From Actinomycetes bacterium (GTDB lineage Bacteria; Actinomycetota; Actinomycetes; Streptosporangiales; Streptosporangiaceae): DNA of 6,534 nucleotides. This document shows positions 1 to 5,162 of this stretch, in pieces. Each line of letters starts with the position of its first letter. Position 1 is the stretch's first letter. The position numbers and the translations under genes are program-made. The DNA lies in NCBI GenBank assembly GCA_025964635.1, contig JAOPYP010000325.1, positions 1 to 6,534 on the forward strand, written 5' to 3'. The notes beneath the pieces were generated by a model that saw only the letters and a program-made list of their open reading frames with translations, was not told where the DNA came from and searched no databases.

Positions 1-600
1 GCCGGGTACAACGTCCTGGCCTATGACCTGCGTAACCATGGTCTCAGCAGCGCAGCGAACGGCGGAGTTACCACCAGCGGGGTCACCGAGAGCCGCGACG
101 TCGCCGGCTCGCTTGAGTACGCCCGCATGCGCCCCGACACCCGAGGCATGGCGATCGGGCTGTTCAGCCGGTGCATGGGCGGTAGTTCTACGTTCTCTGC
201 GATGACGCGCTGGCCCGCGTCTTTCGACGGCGTGCGCTGCCTCGTGTCGCCTCAGCCGGTCACTCCGCTGGTCATCGTCGCACGCCGCCTAACCTTGATG
301 GGCCTCGGTGACCGCCTCGACGACTTCAACACCCTCGTCCGGCTGCGCACCAGCGTCGGGCTCGAGCAGCGGACCCCGGTGGAGTGGGCTAGGAACGTCC
401 GCGTGCCGACCTTCCTGTACCAGGTCCGCCACGACAGCGTCACCGATCCCAGCGACGTCCAGGCGATGTTCGACAACATTCCCGTGCCCGAGAAGAAGCT
501 GCAGTGGATCGATGGCACCACGGCCCGATTCGACGGCTACCTGGAGTTCCAGCGCCGCCCGCAGCCCATGCTCGACTGGTTCGCGCAGTACATGTCGTGA
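1..600 (+). CDS. Alpha/beta-hydrolase-fold protein, 5'-partial (C-terminal 199 residues)
   Basis: The reading frame is open from base 1 to a TGA at 598-600; the start lies left of the window. The visible part opens with the strand-turn YDLRNHG typical of alpha/beta hydrolases. The nucleophile elbow follows as GLFSRCMGG, where the residue at the nucleophile position is Cys (visible residue 58, codon 172-174) rather than Ser, as in dienelactone-hydrolase-like GxCxG elbows. The acid loop is probably VPTFLYQVRHDSVTD (about residues 135-149). Near the C-terminus, where a catalytic His is expected, the sequence is GTTARFDGY with no His. The fold assignment is confident, but catalytic activity is uncertain: Cys nucleophile and missing His may mean a divergent or non-classical enzyme. 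The C-terminus (LDWFAQYMS) looks intact. Only 47 bases separate its stop from the truncated integrase, so the gene may sit at the edge of a deletion or of an integrated element. The substrate is unknown. Confidence 0.8.
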   Translation, partial: AGYNVLAYDLRNHGLSSAANGGVTTSGVTESRDVAGSLEYARMRPDTRGMAIGLFSRCMGGSSTFSAMTRWPASFDGVRCLVSPQPVTPLVIVARRLTLMGLGDRLDDFNTLVRLRTSVGLEQRTPVEWARNVRVPTFLYQVRHDSVTDPSDVQAMFDNIPVPEKKLQWIDGTTARFDGYLEFQRRPQPMLDWFAQYMS

Positions 601-647
601 TCTAGCCCGCAGCGCGGCGAGCGGCCCGCCGGTGGTTATATGCGCTG

Positions 648-1475
648 GTGAAGGTGTCCAGCAGGGCTTGCGGGCCGGTCACGGTGGCCAAGGCATACCG
701 GCTGCTGCACGCCATCCTGAACACCGCGACTGATGACCGGCTCATCCGCCGTAACCCGTGCCGGATCAAGGGCGCTGGCCAGGAGGACTCGCCAGAGCGC
801 GAGGTCATCTCGCTGGAAACACTGGTCGAGCTGCTCGACCGGGTGCCACCGCGATACCGCGCGCTCGTCCTGCTGGCGACGTTTGCCAGCCTGCGGTTCG
901 GCGAGCTGGCTGGGCTGCGGCGGGGACAGCTCGACCTGGAAGGCTGCGCGGTGCGCATCGTCATCTCAACGGCCGAGACCGACGACGGAAGACTGATAGA
1001 CGACGACCCGAAGTCACAGGCCGGGCGGCGGCGGGTCGCCTTCCCGAAAGAGATCGCGCCGGAACTGCGCTGGCACCTAGAGCGTTTCGCCCAGCCGGGA
1101 GAGGGCGGCCTGGTCTTCATCGGGCCGAAGGGCGGCAGGCTGCGGCGGTCCACCTTCCGCCGGACCTGGACCAAAGCCCGCACCGCCATCGGCTTGCCGG
1201 ACCTGCATTTTCACGACCTGCGCCACACAGGAAACACGATGGCGGCGGGCCAGAGCGCGAGCCTGCGGGAACTGATGGAGCGCATGGGCCATTCCAGTGC
1301 GCGGGCCGCGCTGATCTATCAGCATGCCACCCAGCAGCGAGACGAGGCCATCGCGGCGGGCATGGGCAAGCTGCTGCGGCGGGCGCGGCGCAAGGCGGCC
1401 AGGCCGGGCGGGGGAGCGGGCACGGAGCTGCCATCGGGCACGCAACGGGCACGAGGCCGGAAACGCGCCTCCTGA
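648..1475 (+). CDS. Tyrosine recombinase/integrase, N-terminally truncated (275 aa; probable element remnant)
   Basis: Phage/AICE-type integrase that would cut and rejoin att sites through a 3'-phosphotyrosine. All expected active-site residues are visible in order: Arg83 in the SLRFGEL helix, Lys122 in the PKSQAGRRR beta-hairpin, His189 and Arg192 in HDLRH, His215 in MGHSS, and nucleophile Tyr224 in YQHAT. The tail is Arg/Lys-rich. Residues 10-43 (VTVAKAYRLLHAILN, then NPCRIKGAG) match the end of the core-binding domain. Family members are usually about 370-450 residues, so the arm-binding domain and most of the core-binding domain are missing. An in-frame TAG at 603-605 closes the frame upstream and bases 606-650 do not read like integrase. 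GTG at 648 is the best available start but has no ribosome site. The product probably cannot integrate normally, so a pseudogene label is equally defensible. The stop lies 52 bases from the 3' end of tRNA-Gly, the usual position of int beside its att site. Confidence 0.85.
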   Translation: MKVSSRACGPVTVAKAYRLLHAILNTATDDRLIRRNPCRIKGAGQEDSPEREVISLETLVELLDRVPPRYRALVLLATFASLRFGELAGLRRGQLDLEGCAVRIVISTAETDDGRLIDDDPKSQAGRRRVAFPKEIAPELRWHLERFAQPGEGGLVFIGPKGGRLRRSTFRRTWTKARTAIGLPDLHFHDLRHTGNTMAAGQSASLRELMERMGHSSARAALIYQHATQQRDEAIAAGMGKLLRRARRKAARPGGGAGTELPSGTQRARGRKRAS

Positions 1476-1527
1476 AGATCACCTAGAAACCGATGATCAT
1501 GCCCCTGACCTGGGCCGGAGCAGTAAG

Positions 1528-1565
1528 AGCGGGCGAAGGGAATCGAACCCTCATGACCAGCTTGG
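1528..1565 (-). other. Probable attachment site (att core) in the 3' half of tRNA-Gly
   Basis: Tyrosine integrases of actinobacterial integrative elements commonly recombine in the anticodon-to-3'-end part of a tRNA gene and leave an intact tRNA next to int. That geometry is present here: the tRNA 3' end points at the integrase, 52 bases from its stop. Boundaries are approximate (anticodon to discriminator). I saw no second copy of this segment in the window; the partner would be expected to the left, beyond base 1, or may have been lost with the deleted part of the element. Confidence 0.4.
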
Positions 1566-1598
1566 AAGGCTGGGGCTCTACCATTGAGCTACGCCCGC
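1528..1598 (-). tRNA. tRNA-Gly (anticodon TCC)
   Basis: Read on the minus strand, the gene starts at 1598 with acceptor arm GCGGGCG, pairing with CGCCCGC (complement of 1529-1535) and discriminator T at 1528: 71 nt, with no encoded CCA. The D-arm is GCTCAATGGTAGAGC. The anticodon stem CCAGC/GCTGG encloses the loop CTTCCAA, giving anticodon TCC, which reads GGA codons. The T-arm is AGGGTTCGATTCCCT. All stems pair, so the tRNA appears functional. Its 3' half faces the integrase gene, fitting use as an attachment site. Confidence 0.97.
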
Positions 1599-1723
1599 GA
1601 GCCGCGCCGGCGCAGCCGGTTCGGGCCCCGGCCAGCACGTCATCACGCGTAGCGTACCGGCTTATCAAGCGGGGACGGGTCACTGGATCGGGTCTGTGCC
1701 GCCCGGGGATCCGGCTAGACAGG

Positions 1724-1729
1724 TAGGCT
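1724..1729 (+). promoter_or_regulatory. Possible -10 element of tRNA-Pro (TAGGCT)
   Basis: TAGGCT fits the actinobacterial TANNNT -10 pattern and would start transcription around 1735-1737, just before the tRNA 5' end at 1743. No good TTGAC-like -35 sequence lies at the right distance, so this is tentative. Confidence 0.3.
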
Positions 1730-1742
1730 ACGGTCGCCTTAT

Positions 1743-1820
1743 CGGGATGTGGCGCAGCTTGGTTAGCGCGCCTGCTTTGGGAGCAGGAGGCCGCGAGTTC
1801 GAATCTCGCCATCCCGACCA
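1743..1820 (+). tRNA. tRNA-Pro (anticodon TGG), CCA encoded
   Basis: The acceptor arm CGGGATG (1743-1749) pairs with CATCCCG (1810-1816), followed by discriminator A and an encoded CCA at 1818-1820. The D-arm is GCGCAGCTTGGTTAGCGC. The anticodon stem CCTGC/GCAGG holds the loop TTTGGGA, giving anticodon TGG, which reads CCA codons. The T-arm is GCGAGTTCGAATCTCGC. All stems pair. It is divergent from tRNA-Gly with 144 bp between them. Confidence 0.97.
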
Positions 1821-1944
1821 CGAACGCCCCAGGTCACACGCTCGCCCACACCAGGCCGATAGCCGGGCCAAATCGGTGAATAACTAACACCGCCCGCACC
1901 TGCTGCCAGTAGACCAGCTCAGTGACGCTGTTCTGCTTGTGCCG

Positions 1945-1963
1945 ATGAGCCGGAGAAGCTCAT
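1945..1963 (-). terminator. Weak stem-loop downstream of the VOC gene
   Basis: ATGAGC (1945-1950) and GCTCAT (1958-1963) form a perfect 6-bp stem with a 7-nt loop, about 20 bases past the VOC stop codon. There is no T-run after it on the minus strand. It could be a U-less terminator between this gene and the convergent tRNA-Pro, or chance. I see nothing else in 1821-1984. Confidence 0.25.
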
Positions 1964-1984
1964 TGAGAGGCGTCCCGTTGTCCG

Positions 1985-2413
1985 TCAGGCCCGTTCTTCG
2001 TCGTGCAGCGAGGGGGCGTAGGAGATGCCGACGATCAGGCCATCCTCGGTGAGAAGCCGGGTCACCGTCTGTCCCCACGGCTCGGTGCGCGCCGGGTGCA
2101 GCAACTCGTAGCCCGCGCGCTGAAGCTCGCTGCCAGCCGCAGCGACGGCTTCTGCATCCTCGACCTCGAACTCGATTGACGCCTGGGGGACCACCCGGCC
2201 GGCGGGCCACGCCGGCGTGCCGAAGCACGCTTCGGCCGCCTGCGAGAGCGGCCACACGCCGAAGTGCTTGCTGCCGGGAATGCGCTCACTGGAGTAGTAC
2301 TCATCGGCGTCGTACTTCTCCAACGGCAGGCCGAGGGCGTCCATGAATAGCTTGCGGCTCTGCGGCGGGTCAGCGGCGACGACCGACATGCTCGCGATCA
2401 TGAGAACGTTCAT
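1985..2413 (-). CDS. VOC-superfamily (glyoxalase/bleomycin-resistance-like) protein
   Basis: About 142 residues from ATG at 2413; a GTG at 2422 would add three. Neither has a clear ribosome site, and a later ATG at 2401 is also possible. The protein shows the paired beta-alpha-beta-beta-beta layout of vicinal-oxygen-chelate proteins. The first module begins IASMSVVAADPPQSRKLFMDALGL, the strand, DP turn and FxxxLGL helix usual in the family. The second is IEFEVEDAEAVAAAGSEL, then GYELLHPARTEPWGQ and TEDGLIVGISY, where relatives often carry DPDGNxxEL. Metal ligands cannot be assigned with confidence, and the Glu near TEDG is only a candidate. Members include lyases, dioxygenases and drug-binding proteins, so no substrate is claimed. 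It is the last of five minus-strand genes, 140 bp after the lipoprotein gene, and probably has its own promoter. Confidence 0.82.
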   Translation of the reverse strand: MNVLMIASMSVVAADPPQSRKLFMDALGLPLEKYDADEYYSSERIPGSKHFGVWPLSQAAEACFGTPAWPAGRVVPQASIEFEVEDAEAVAAAGSELQRAGYELLHPARTEPWGQTVTRLLTEDGLIVGISYAPSLHDEERA

Positions 2414-2553
2414 GTGGCCCACGCTACGGCCGCAGCCAACGACGCGGCGGTTGCTTAGGGGGTGGATGGCCGCCGGAAGCCATTAGTTCCTCTGTCCGGG
2501 TCCCGGTCCGCCGCGAACAAAGGCCTGCACGTCAGCCACGACATCGACGGGCG

Positions 2554-3048
2554 CTACCACTTCCGCGCCAGCTTGGCGATTCCCCCCGCAACCTTCGCGG
2601 GCGGGTGGGCGCTGGACCACGTCGAGAGCAGGTACATGCCGCGGCCAGACCAGGCGTCCGGGACACGCCAGCGCAGCCCGAACGTGTGCACTCCTGCGGC
2701 CAGCGGCTGGCGGGAGTGAGCCAGGATCGGGTGCAGGCTACTGGGGCCGCTCCAGCTATCGCCGGAGATGCCGAGCCATAGCGCTGTGAGCCGGACGTGC
2801 CTGGGCACCGTCACGGCGACCTTCATGACCAGGTGCTCGCCCGGGCGGACGTAGTAACGGGGCATAGGGCCACCTCTGGGGAACGAGGCGGATCGCCCGT
2901 TGATGATCATGGTGTACGTCAGGCGGGGTAGCGGTGGCGACGGGCACAACGCACCCGGGGGGCACCGTGGGGACGCGGAACAGCCGACTAGCGCGAGGGC
3001 CCCCGCCAGAAGCGCGGCGGCCAGGCCAGTGCGCAGAACCGGGCTCAC
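2554..3048 (-). CDS. Putative lipoprotein of unknown function
   Basis: The preferred start is GTG at 3048, giving 164 residues to TAG at 2554-2556. From there the protein begins VSPVLRTGLAAALLAGALALVGC: a short positive N-region, a hydrophobic core and a lipobox LVGC with Cys23. This predicts export, lipidation and anchoring on the outer face of the membrane. The mature part starts with a Ser/Pro/Cys-rich linker containing two further Cys. It continues with alternating hydrophobic strands (TYTMIINGRSASF, YYVRPGEHLVMKVAVTVP, AGVHTFGLRWRVPDAW), suggesting a small beta-sandwich domain. I do not recognise the family. The frame stays open to 3285, but that extension overlaps the neighbouring hydrolase, is Arg/Pro-rich, and would bury the signal sequence. 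There is no Shine-Dalgarno sequence at 3048; a CATACT about seven bases upstream could be the -10 of a leaderless transcript. The gene lies 86 bp after the hydrolase. Confidence 0.72.
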   Translation of the reverse strand: MSPVLRTGLAAALLAGALALVGCSASPRCPPGALCPSPPLPRLTYTMIINGRSASFPRGGPMPRYYVRPGEHLVMKVAVTVPRHVRLTALWLGISGDSWSGPSSLHPILAHSRQPLAAGVHTFGLRWRVPDAWSGRGMYLLSTWSSAHPPAKVAGGIAKLARKW

Positions 3049-3134
3049 GGCGCCAGTATGACCGATCTTGGTGCCCGAGCCAGGATCCGGAGGCCGCGGA
3101 AACGGTGGCTGCCGCAGGCCAGGATCGCGCCGGG

Positions 3135-4049
3135 TCAGCCGCTGGCCGGGCCCGGATCCGCGCCGCGCTGGCCGGCCTGCCCGCTGAGCCAGGCCAGGGC
3201 GGCCTCGGCGGCGCCGAGGACCGAGACATGCCCGTCGTCCGGGCGCAGCCAGAGCTCCGCCGACGGCGTATGGCTGGCCAGCCACTCACCATGCGAACTG
3301 GGCACGATGCGGTCCTGGCCACCATGCAGGTACAGGACCGGGGCGCGTATCTGCCCGGGATCGAAGCCCCAGGGTGCGACGTAGGCCAGGTTGTCGTCGA
3401 CCGCGCCTCCCACCCCGCCTTCGATGGCCTGCCCGGCGACCGCGCCCACCCAGGACCAGGGGCCCGCGAGCGCCGCATGATCGGCCGGGGTGAACTGCTC
3501 CGGGTCGAACTCGGCGGAGGTGAGATACCTTTCGAGCGCCGCGCGTCCCTGGGTCGCGGCGCACAGTTCAGCCTCGCCGAAGGGGTGCATGCCCGCGAAC
3601 CAGTCCAGTCCCTCGGCGCCGAGCGGGGCCAGTCCTGACCCGGACACGACGCCGATGACGCGATCGGGCAGGAGCGCACCGCAGGCCAGGGCGTGCGGGC
3701 CGCCACCGGAATGCCCCATGACCGCGAAGCGGGAGAGGCCCAGCGCGGCGGCGATGTCTGACACGTCGGCCGCCGCCGACGCTATGTCCCGGCCGGGGCG
3801 GGGCGTGGATCCGCCGTACCCCGGCCGGTCATACGACACCCAGCGGATACCGAGCTGGTCGGCTGCGGGGAACAGTGGCTCGGGTGGCGCGCCGATGTTC
3901 GGTGTCCCGTGGTGCCACACCACGGCCAGCCGCCCGGCGCCGCCCTCCGGGACCGCGTCGTAGACATGAAGATTGCGCCCGTCACTGAGCGCCAGGTCGA
4001 TCTCTTTTACCTGCACCGGGTCGCCCGTCCCTATCTCATCCGGCCCCAC
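3135..4049 (-). CDS. Alpha/beta hydrolase with intact catalytic triad
   Basis: 304 residues from GTG at 4049; a GTG at 4016 is an alternative that would still keep the whole fold. Classic single-domain alpha/beta hydrolase: oxyanion-hole segment HHGTP at residues 46-50, strand/turn YDRPGYGGS at 73-81, nucleophile elbow GHSGGG with Ser114, acid Asp246 in HGGQDRIVP, and His274 in PDDGHVSV. A cap region of roughly residues 140-230 is rich in Trp, Phe and acidic residues and probably sets specificity. No signal peptide is seen, so the enzyme is probably cytoplasmic. It resembles proline-iminopeptidase/haloperoxidase-like hydrolases, but ester, lactone or amide substrates cannot be told apart. The start follows the ABM gene's TAA by 30 bp, indicating cotranscription. 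The ribosome site is modest (AGGG about 9 bases upstream). Confidence 0.92.
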   Translation of the reverse strand: MGPDEIGTGDPVQVKEIDLALSDGRNLHVYDAVPEGGAGRLAVVWHHGTPNIGAPPEPLFPAADQLGIRWVSYDRPGYGGSTPRPGRDIASAAADVSDIAAALGLSRFAVMGHSGGGPHALACGALLPDRVIGVVSGSGLAPLGAEGLDWFAGMHPFGEAELCAATQGRAALERYLTSAEFDPEQFTPADHAALAGPWSWVGAVAGQAIEGGVGGAVDDNLAYVAPWGFDPGQIRAPVLYLHGGQDRIVPSSHGEWLASHTPSAELWLRPDDGHVSVLGAAEAALAWLSGQAGQRGADPGPASG

Positions 4050-4079
4050 GTCAGCTGGCCCTACTCCACCCGCGCCCCG

Positions 4080-4355
4080 TTAAGGGACGGCGACGGCCAC
4101 GCGCCGGATCTCAACGTTGTCGATGGAGACGCCCGGGGCGGACCACTTGCTGGCCGCTTCCGCCGCCTGCCTGCTCCGCTCCTCGGTATCGAACAGCAGG
4201 ATCGAGAAGCCCTGCCCGTCATGAGGTTCGAGCCAGTATCCGGCCGTGAACCCAGGCGCCGAGGTGACGCGCGGCAGGATGTCGTCCATCAGCGCGGCGG
4301 CCGCCGCGGGGGCCTGGCTGGGGTCGATGGTGATGGTCACGAGCGCAGCGTGCAT
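4080..4355 (-). CDS. ABM-type dimeric alpha+beta barrel protein (small)
   Basis: 91 residues from ATG at 4355, chosen because GGAGAGG lies 5 bases upstream (4361-4367) and because the first beta strand (ALVTITIDPSQ) begins right there. An in-frame ATG at 4391 would add a polar 12-residue tail. The pattern is strand, helix (APAAAAALMDDILPRV), the turn PGFTAGYWLEP, strand (GFSILLFDTEERSRQAAEAA), helix and a final strand. This is typical of the ferredoxin-like barrel shared by antibiotic-biosynthesis-monooxygenase, EthD and YciI-like proteins, which usually act as dimers. Many relatives have no proven activity, so monooxygenase function is not claimed. It is upstream of, and probably cotranscribed with, the alpha/beta hydrolase. 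Confidence 0.8.
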   Translation of the reverse strand: MHAALVTITIDPSQAPAAAAALMDDILPRVTSAPGFTAGYWLEPHDGQGFSILLFDTEERSRQAAEAASKWSAPGVSIDNVEIRRVAVAVP

Positions 4356-4360
4356 GCGTC

Positions 4361-4367
4361 CCTCTCC
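4361..4367 (-). promoter_or_regulatory. Ribosome binding site that sets the ABM start
   Basis: GGAGAGG on the minus strand, 5 bases before ATG 4355. The more distant in-frame ATG at 4391 lacks a comparable site, so the shorter protein is favoured. Confidence 0.7.
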
Positions 4368-4442
4368 GGTGCGGGCGGTCTCGTCTGTCATGCATCAAGA
4401 CGAGGCGGCACCGGGAAACTCACCGGCGTCTGCACCGAGGCA

Positions 4443-4474
4443 TGGGCGGGCCGGCCCGTGAGCGGACCCGCCCA
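4443..4474 (-). terminator. GC-rich stem-loop downstream of the DUF6458-like gene
   Basis: TGGGCGGG at 4443-4450 pairs with CCCGCCCA at 4467-4474. The stem extends by CC/GG past a bulged A and has a roughly 11-nt loop. It lies 19 bases after the stop codon of the small membrane-protein gene (4493) and before the ABM gene. There is no T-run, as is common for actinobacterial intrinsic terminators, so function is uncertain. It supports treating the membrane-protein gene as a separate transcript. Confidence 0.4.
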
Positions 4475-4492
4475 GCGGGCCACCCAGCCCAG

Positions 4493-4717
4493 TTACGTCG
4501 GCGGTTCGACGTAGCGACGCTGCTCAGTCACCTCGGCTGCGCCCCGTTCACGCCGCCGCATGGTCATCAGGGCGATGGCGACGCACAGGCCGGCCACCCC
4601 GCCGATCATCAAGATCACGCCAATGACCTGCAAATCGACGTTCTTGGGCGTCCAGGTGACAGCGAAGCGGAGAATCGCGCCGATGATGATCAGTGCTGCG
4701 CTTCCGCCGATAGTCAC
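4493..4717 (-). CDS. Small two-helix membrane protein, DUF6458-like
   Basis: 74 residues from GTG at 4717 to TAA at 4493-4495. The start is supported by GGAGG (4727-4731) 9 bases upstream. Two hydrophobic helices are evident: about residues 3-21 (IGGSAALIIIGAILRFAVT) and 29-53 (LQVIGVILMIGGVAGLCVA onward). They are joined by a short loop TPKNVD and followed by an Arg-rich cytoplasmic tail (MRRRERG). The arrangement GAILRFAVT, VDLQVIGVILMIGG, then RRR is what I recall of the actinobacterial DUF6458 family; function is unknown. It is divergent from the membrane-protein gene at 5163. Confidence 0.83.
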   Translation of the reverse strand: MTIGGSAALIIIGAILRFAVTWTPKNVDLQVIGVILMIGGVAGLCVAIALMTMRRRERGAAEVTEQRRYVEPPT

Positions 4718-4739
4718 GAGCGCCTTCCTCCCGGGTCAC

Positions 4740-4759
4740 GCCACCCGTGGCCGGGTGGC
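4740..4759 (-). promoter_or_regulatory. Leader hairpin upstream of the DUF6458-like gene
   Basis: GCCACCCG (4740-4747) and CGGGTGGC (4752-4759) form a perfect 8-bp stem with a 4-nt loop. On the minus-strand transcript it ends about 8 bases before the GGAGG ribosome site. It could affect translation or RNA stability; no experimental support is visible. Confidence 0.4.
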
Positions 4760-4843
4760 CGCGTCCTAGCCAGCGGGAGTGCACGCGGGCTGGGGCGCTC
4801 ATATCTCCTCGCTGGACTATGGCCTTCCTGGGGCCGGCCTACC

Positions 4844-4860
4844 TCACCCGCCGCGGGTGA
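4844..4860. repeat. Inverted repeat TCACCCG-CCG-CGGGTGA
   Basis: Perfect 7-bp arms around a 3-bp centre. The size and position between divergent genes would suit a dimeric repressor operator, but GC-rich DNA makes such palindromes fairly frequent. Confidence 0.35.
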
Positions 4861-4862
4861 CC

Positions 4863-4960
4863 CGTTCCGGACACCCCCGGCGGGCCTGGGCGCACAACGG
4901 GGCGTTCCGGACCTCCGCTGACCCTGCCTGCGGGCCGACAGAGCCGGACAGCGCCGGACA
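4863..4960. repeat. Short direct repeats CGTTCCGGAC and GCCGGACA
   Basis: CGTTCCGGAC occurs at 4863-4872 and 4903-4912, 40 bp apart. GCCGGACA occurs at 4943-4950 and 4953-4960, 10 bp apart, about one helical turn. The shared core CCGGAC therefore appears four times within about 100 bp. It could be a cluster of regulator sites or simple GC-rich redundancy. Confidence 0.3.
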
Positions 4961-4987
4961 CACTGACCCCCTGAGCTGCCGCTGCTC

Positions 4988-5025
4988 ACCGGGTGCCGGC
5001 GGACCGGGCCGGTCTTTCACCCGGT
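4988..5025 (+). promoter_or_regulatory. Nested inverted repeat in the leader of the membrane-protein gene
   Basis: ACCGGGTG (4988-4995) pairs perfectly with CACCCGGT (5018-5025). Inside the loop lies a second palindrome, GACCGG-G-CCGGTC (5002-5014). This could be an operator or the first element of a structured leader RNA. Confidence 0.35.
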
Positions 5026-5068
5026 ACGGGCGAGGCGACAGGGGGGCTGCCTCAGCGACTGTGATCTC

Positions 5069-5124
5069 GCCTGCCGCCGAGGGGCACCCGCAACCGGGGG
5101 GCACAGGTGCCCGCGGCGGCAGGC
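5069..5124 (+). promoter_or_regulatory. Long leader hairpin, 11 + 7 base pairs
   Basis: GCCTGCCGCCG (5069-5079) pairs with CGGCGGCAGGC (5114-5124). After a 2-by-1 internal loop, GGGCACC (5082-5088) pairs with GGTGCCC (5106-5112), leaving a 17-nt apical loop. It is the strongest structure in the window and ends 38 bases before the GTG start. No T-run follows. I could not match it to a known riboswitch class by eye. Confidence 0.5.
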
Positions 5125-5132
5125 TTCCAAGC

Positions 5133-5150
5133 GCTCCCGGTAACGGGAGC
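5133..5150 (+). promoter_or_regulatory. Hairpin with GNRA tetraloop abutting the ribosome site
   Basis: GCTCCCG (5133-5139) pairs with CGGGAGC (5144-5150) around the loop GTAA, a GNRA-type tetraloop. The stem ends one base before the GGAGG ribosome site (5152-5156). CTCC of the left arm could alternatively pair with GGAG of the ribosome site, so a translational switch is conceivable but unproven. Confidence 0.45.
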
Positions 5151-5151
5151 T

Positions 5152-5156
5152 GGAGG
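5152..5156 (+). promoter_or_regulatory. Ribosome binding site GGAGG of the membrane-protein gene
   Basis: GGAGG 6 bases before GTG 5163. It fixes the start of a gene that otherwise has no ATG near its N-terminus. Confidence 0.75.
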
Positions 5157-5162
5157 TGGCCG

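Larger units (their letters stand above)
4718..5162. other. 445-bp divergent intergenic region rich in inverted repeats
   Basis: It separates the minus-strand DUF6458-like gene from the plus-strand membrane-protein gene. I see no credible coding sequence: open frames here are Arg/Pro-rich and unsupported. It holds five inverted repeats (4740-4759, 4844-4860, 4988-5025, 5069-5124, 5133-5150), a repeated CCGGACA-type word between 4863 and 4960, and ribosome sites at both ends. Divergent promoters must lie here, but no -35/-10 pair is convincing. Confidence 0.6.

Noticed and set aside
1483..1821. Apparent minus-strand protein over the two tRNA genes
   Set aside because: The segment GRSSMVEPQPSKLVMRVRFPS is translated tRNA-Gly sequence, a well-known false gene in databases.
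1696..1887. Apparent plus-strand protein over tRNA-Pro
   Set aside because: The peptide SAPALGAGGREFESRHPD is the translated tRNA-Pro; not a real gene.
3049..3285. Longer N-terminus for the lipoprotein (start at 3285)
   Set aside because: It would overlap the hydrolase by about 150 bases, add an Arg/Pro-rich stretch, and place the signal sequence and lipobox in the middle of the protein.
2934..3638. 234-codon plus-strand frame
   Set aside because: Antisense to the hydrolase with its intact Ser114-Asp246-His274 triad; low-complexity composition.
2756..3706. 316-codon minus-strand frame across the hydrolase and lipoprotein genes
   Set aside because: Out-of-frame shadow: Arg/Pro/Ser-rich, no motifs, and it overlaps two genes with clear protein features.
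4548..4802. Small minus-strand frame beginning at an ATG after GAGGAG (near 4802)
   Set aside because: The spacing from GAGGAG to the ATG is only about 2 bases, the product is Arg/His-rich, and it overlaps the better supported DUF6458-like gene in another frame.
4988..5150. Known riboswitch (TPP, cobalamin, SAM-IV, c-di-AMP/ydaO)
   Set aside because: I looked for the conserved words of these classes and did not find them in the right order; only generic hairpins are seen. A covariance-model search would be decisive.
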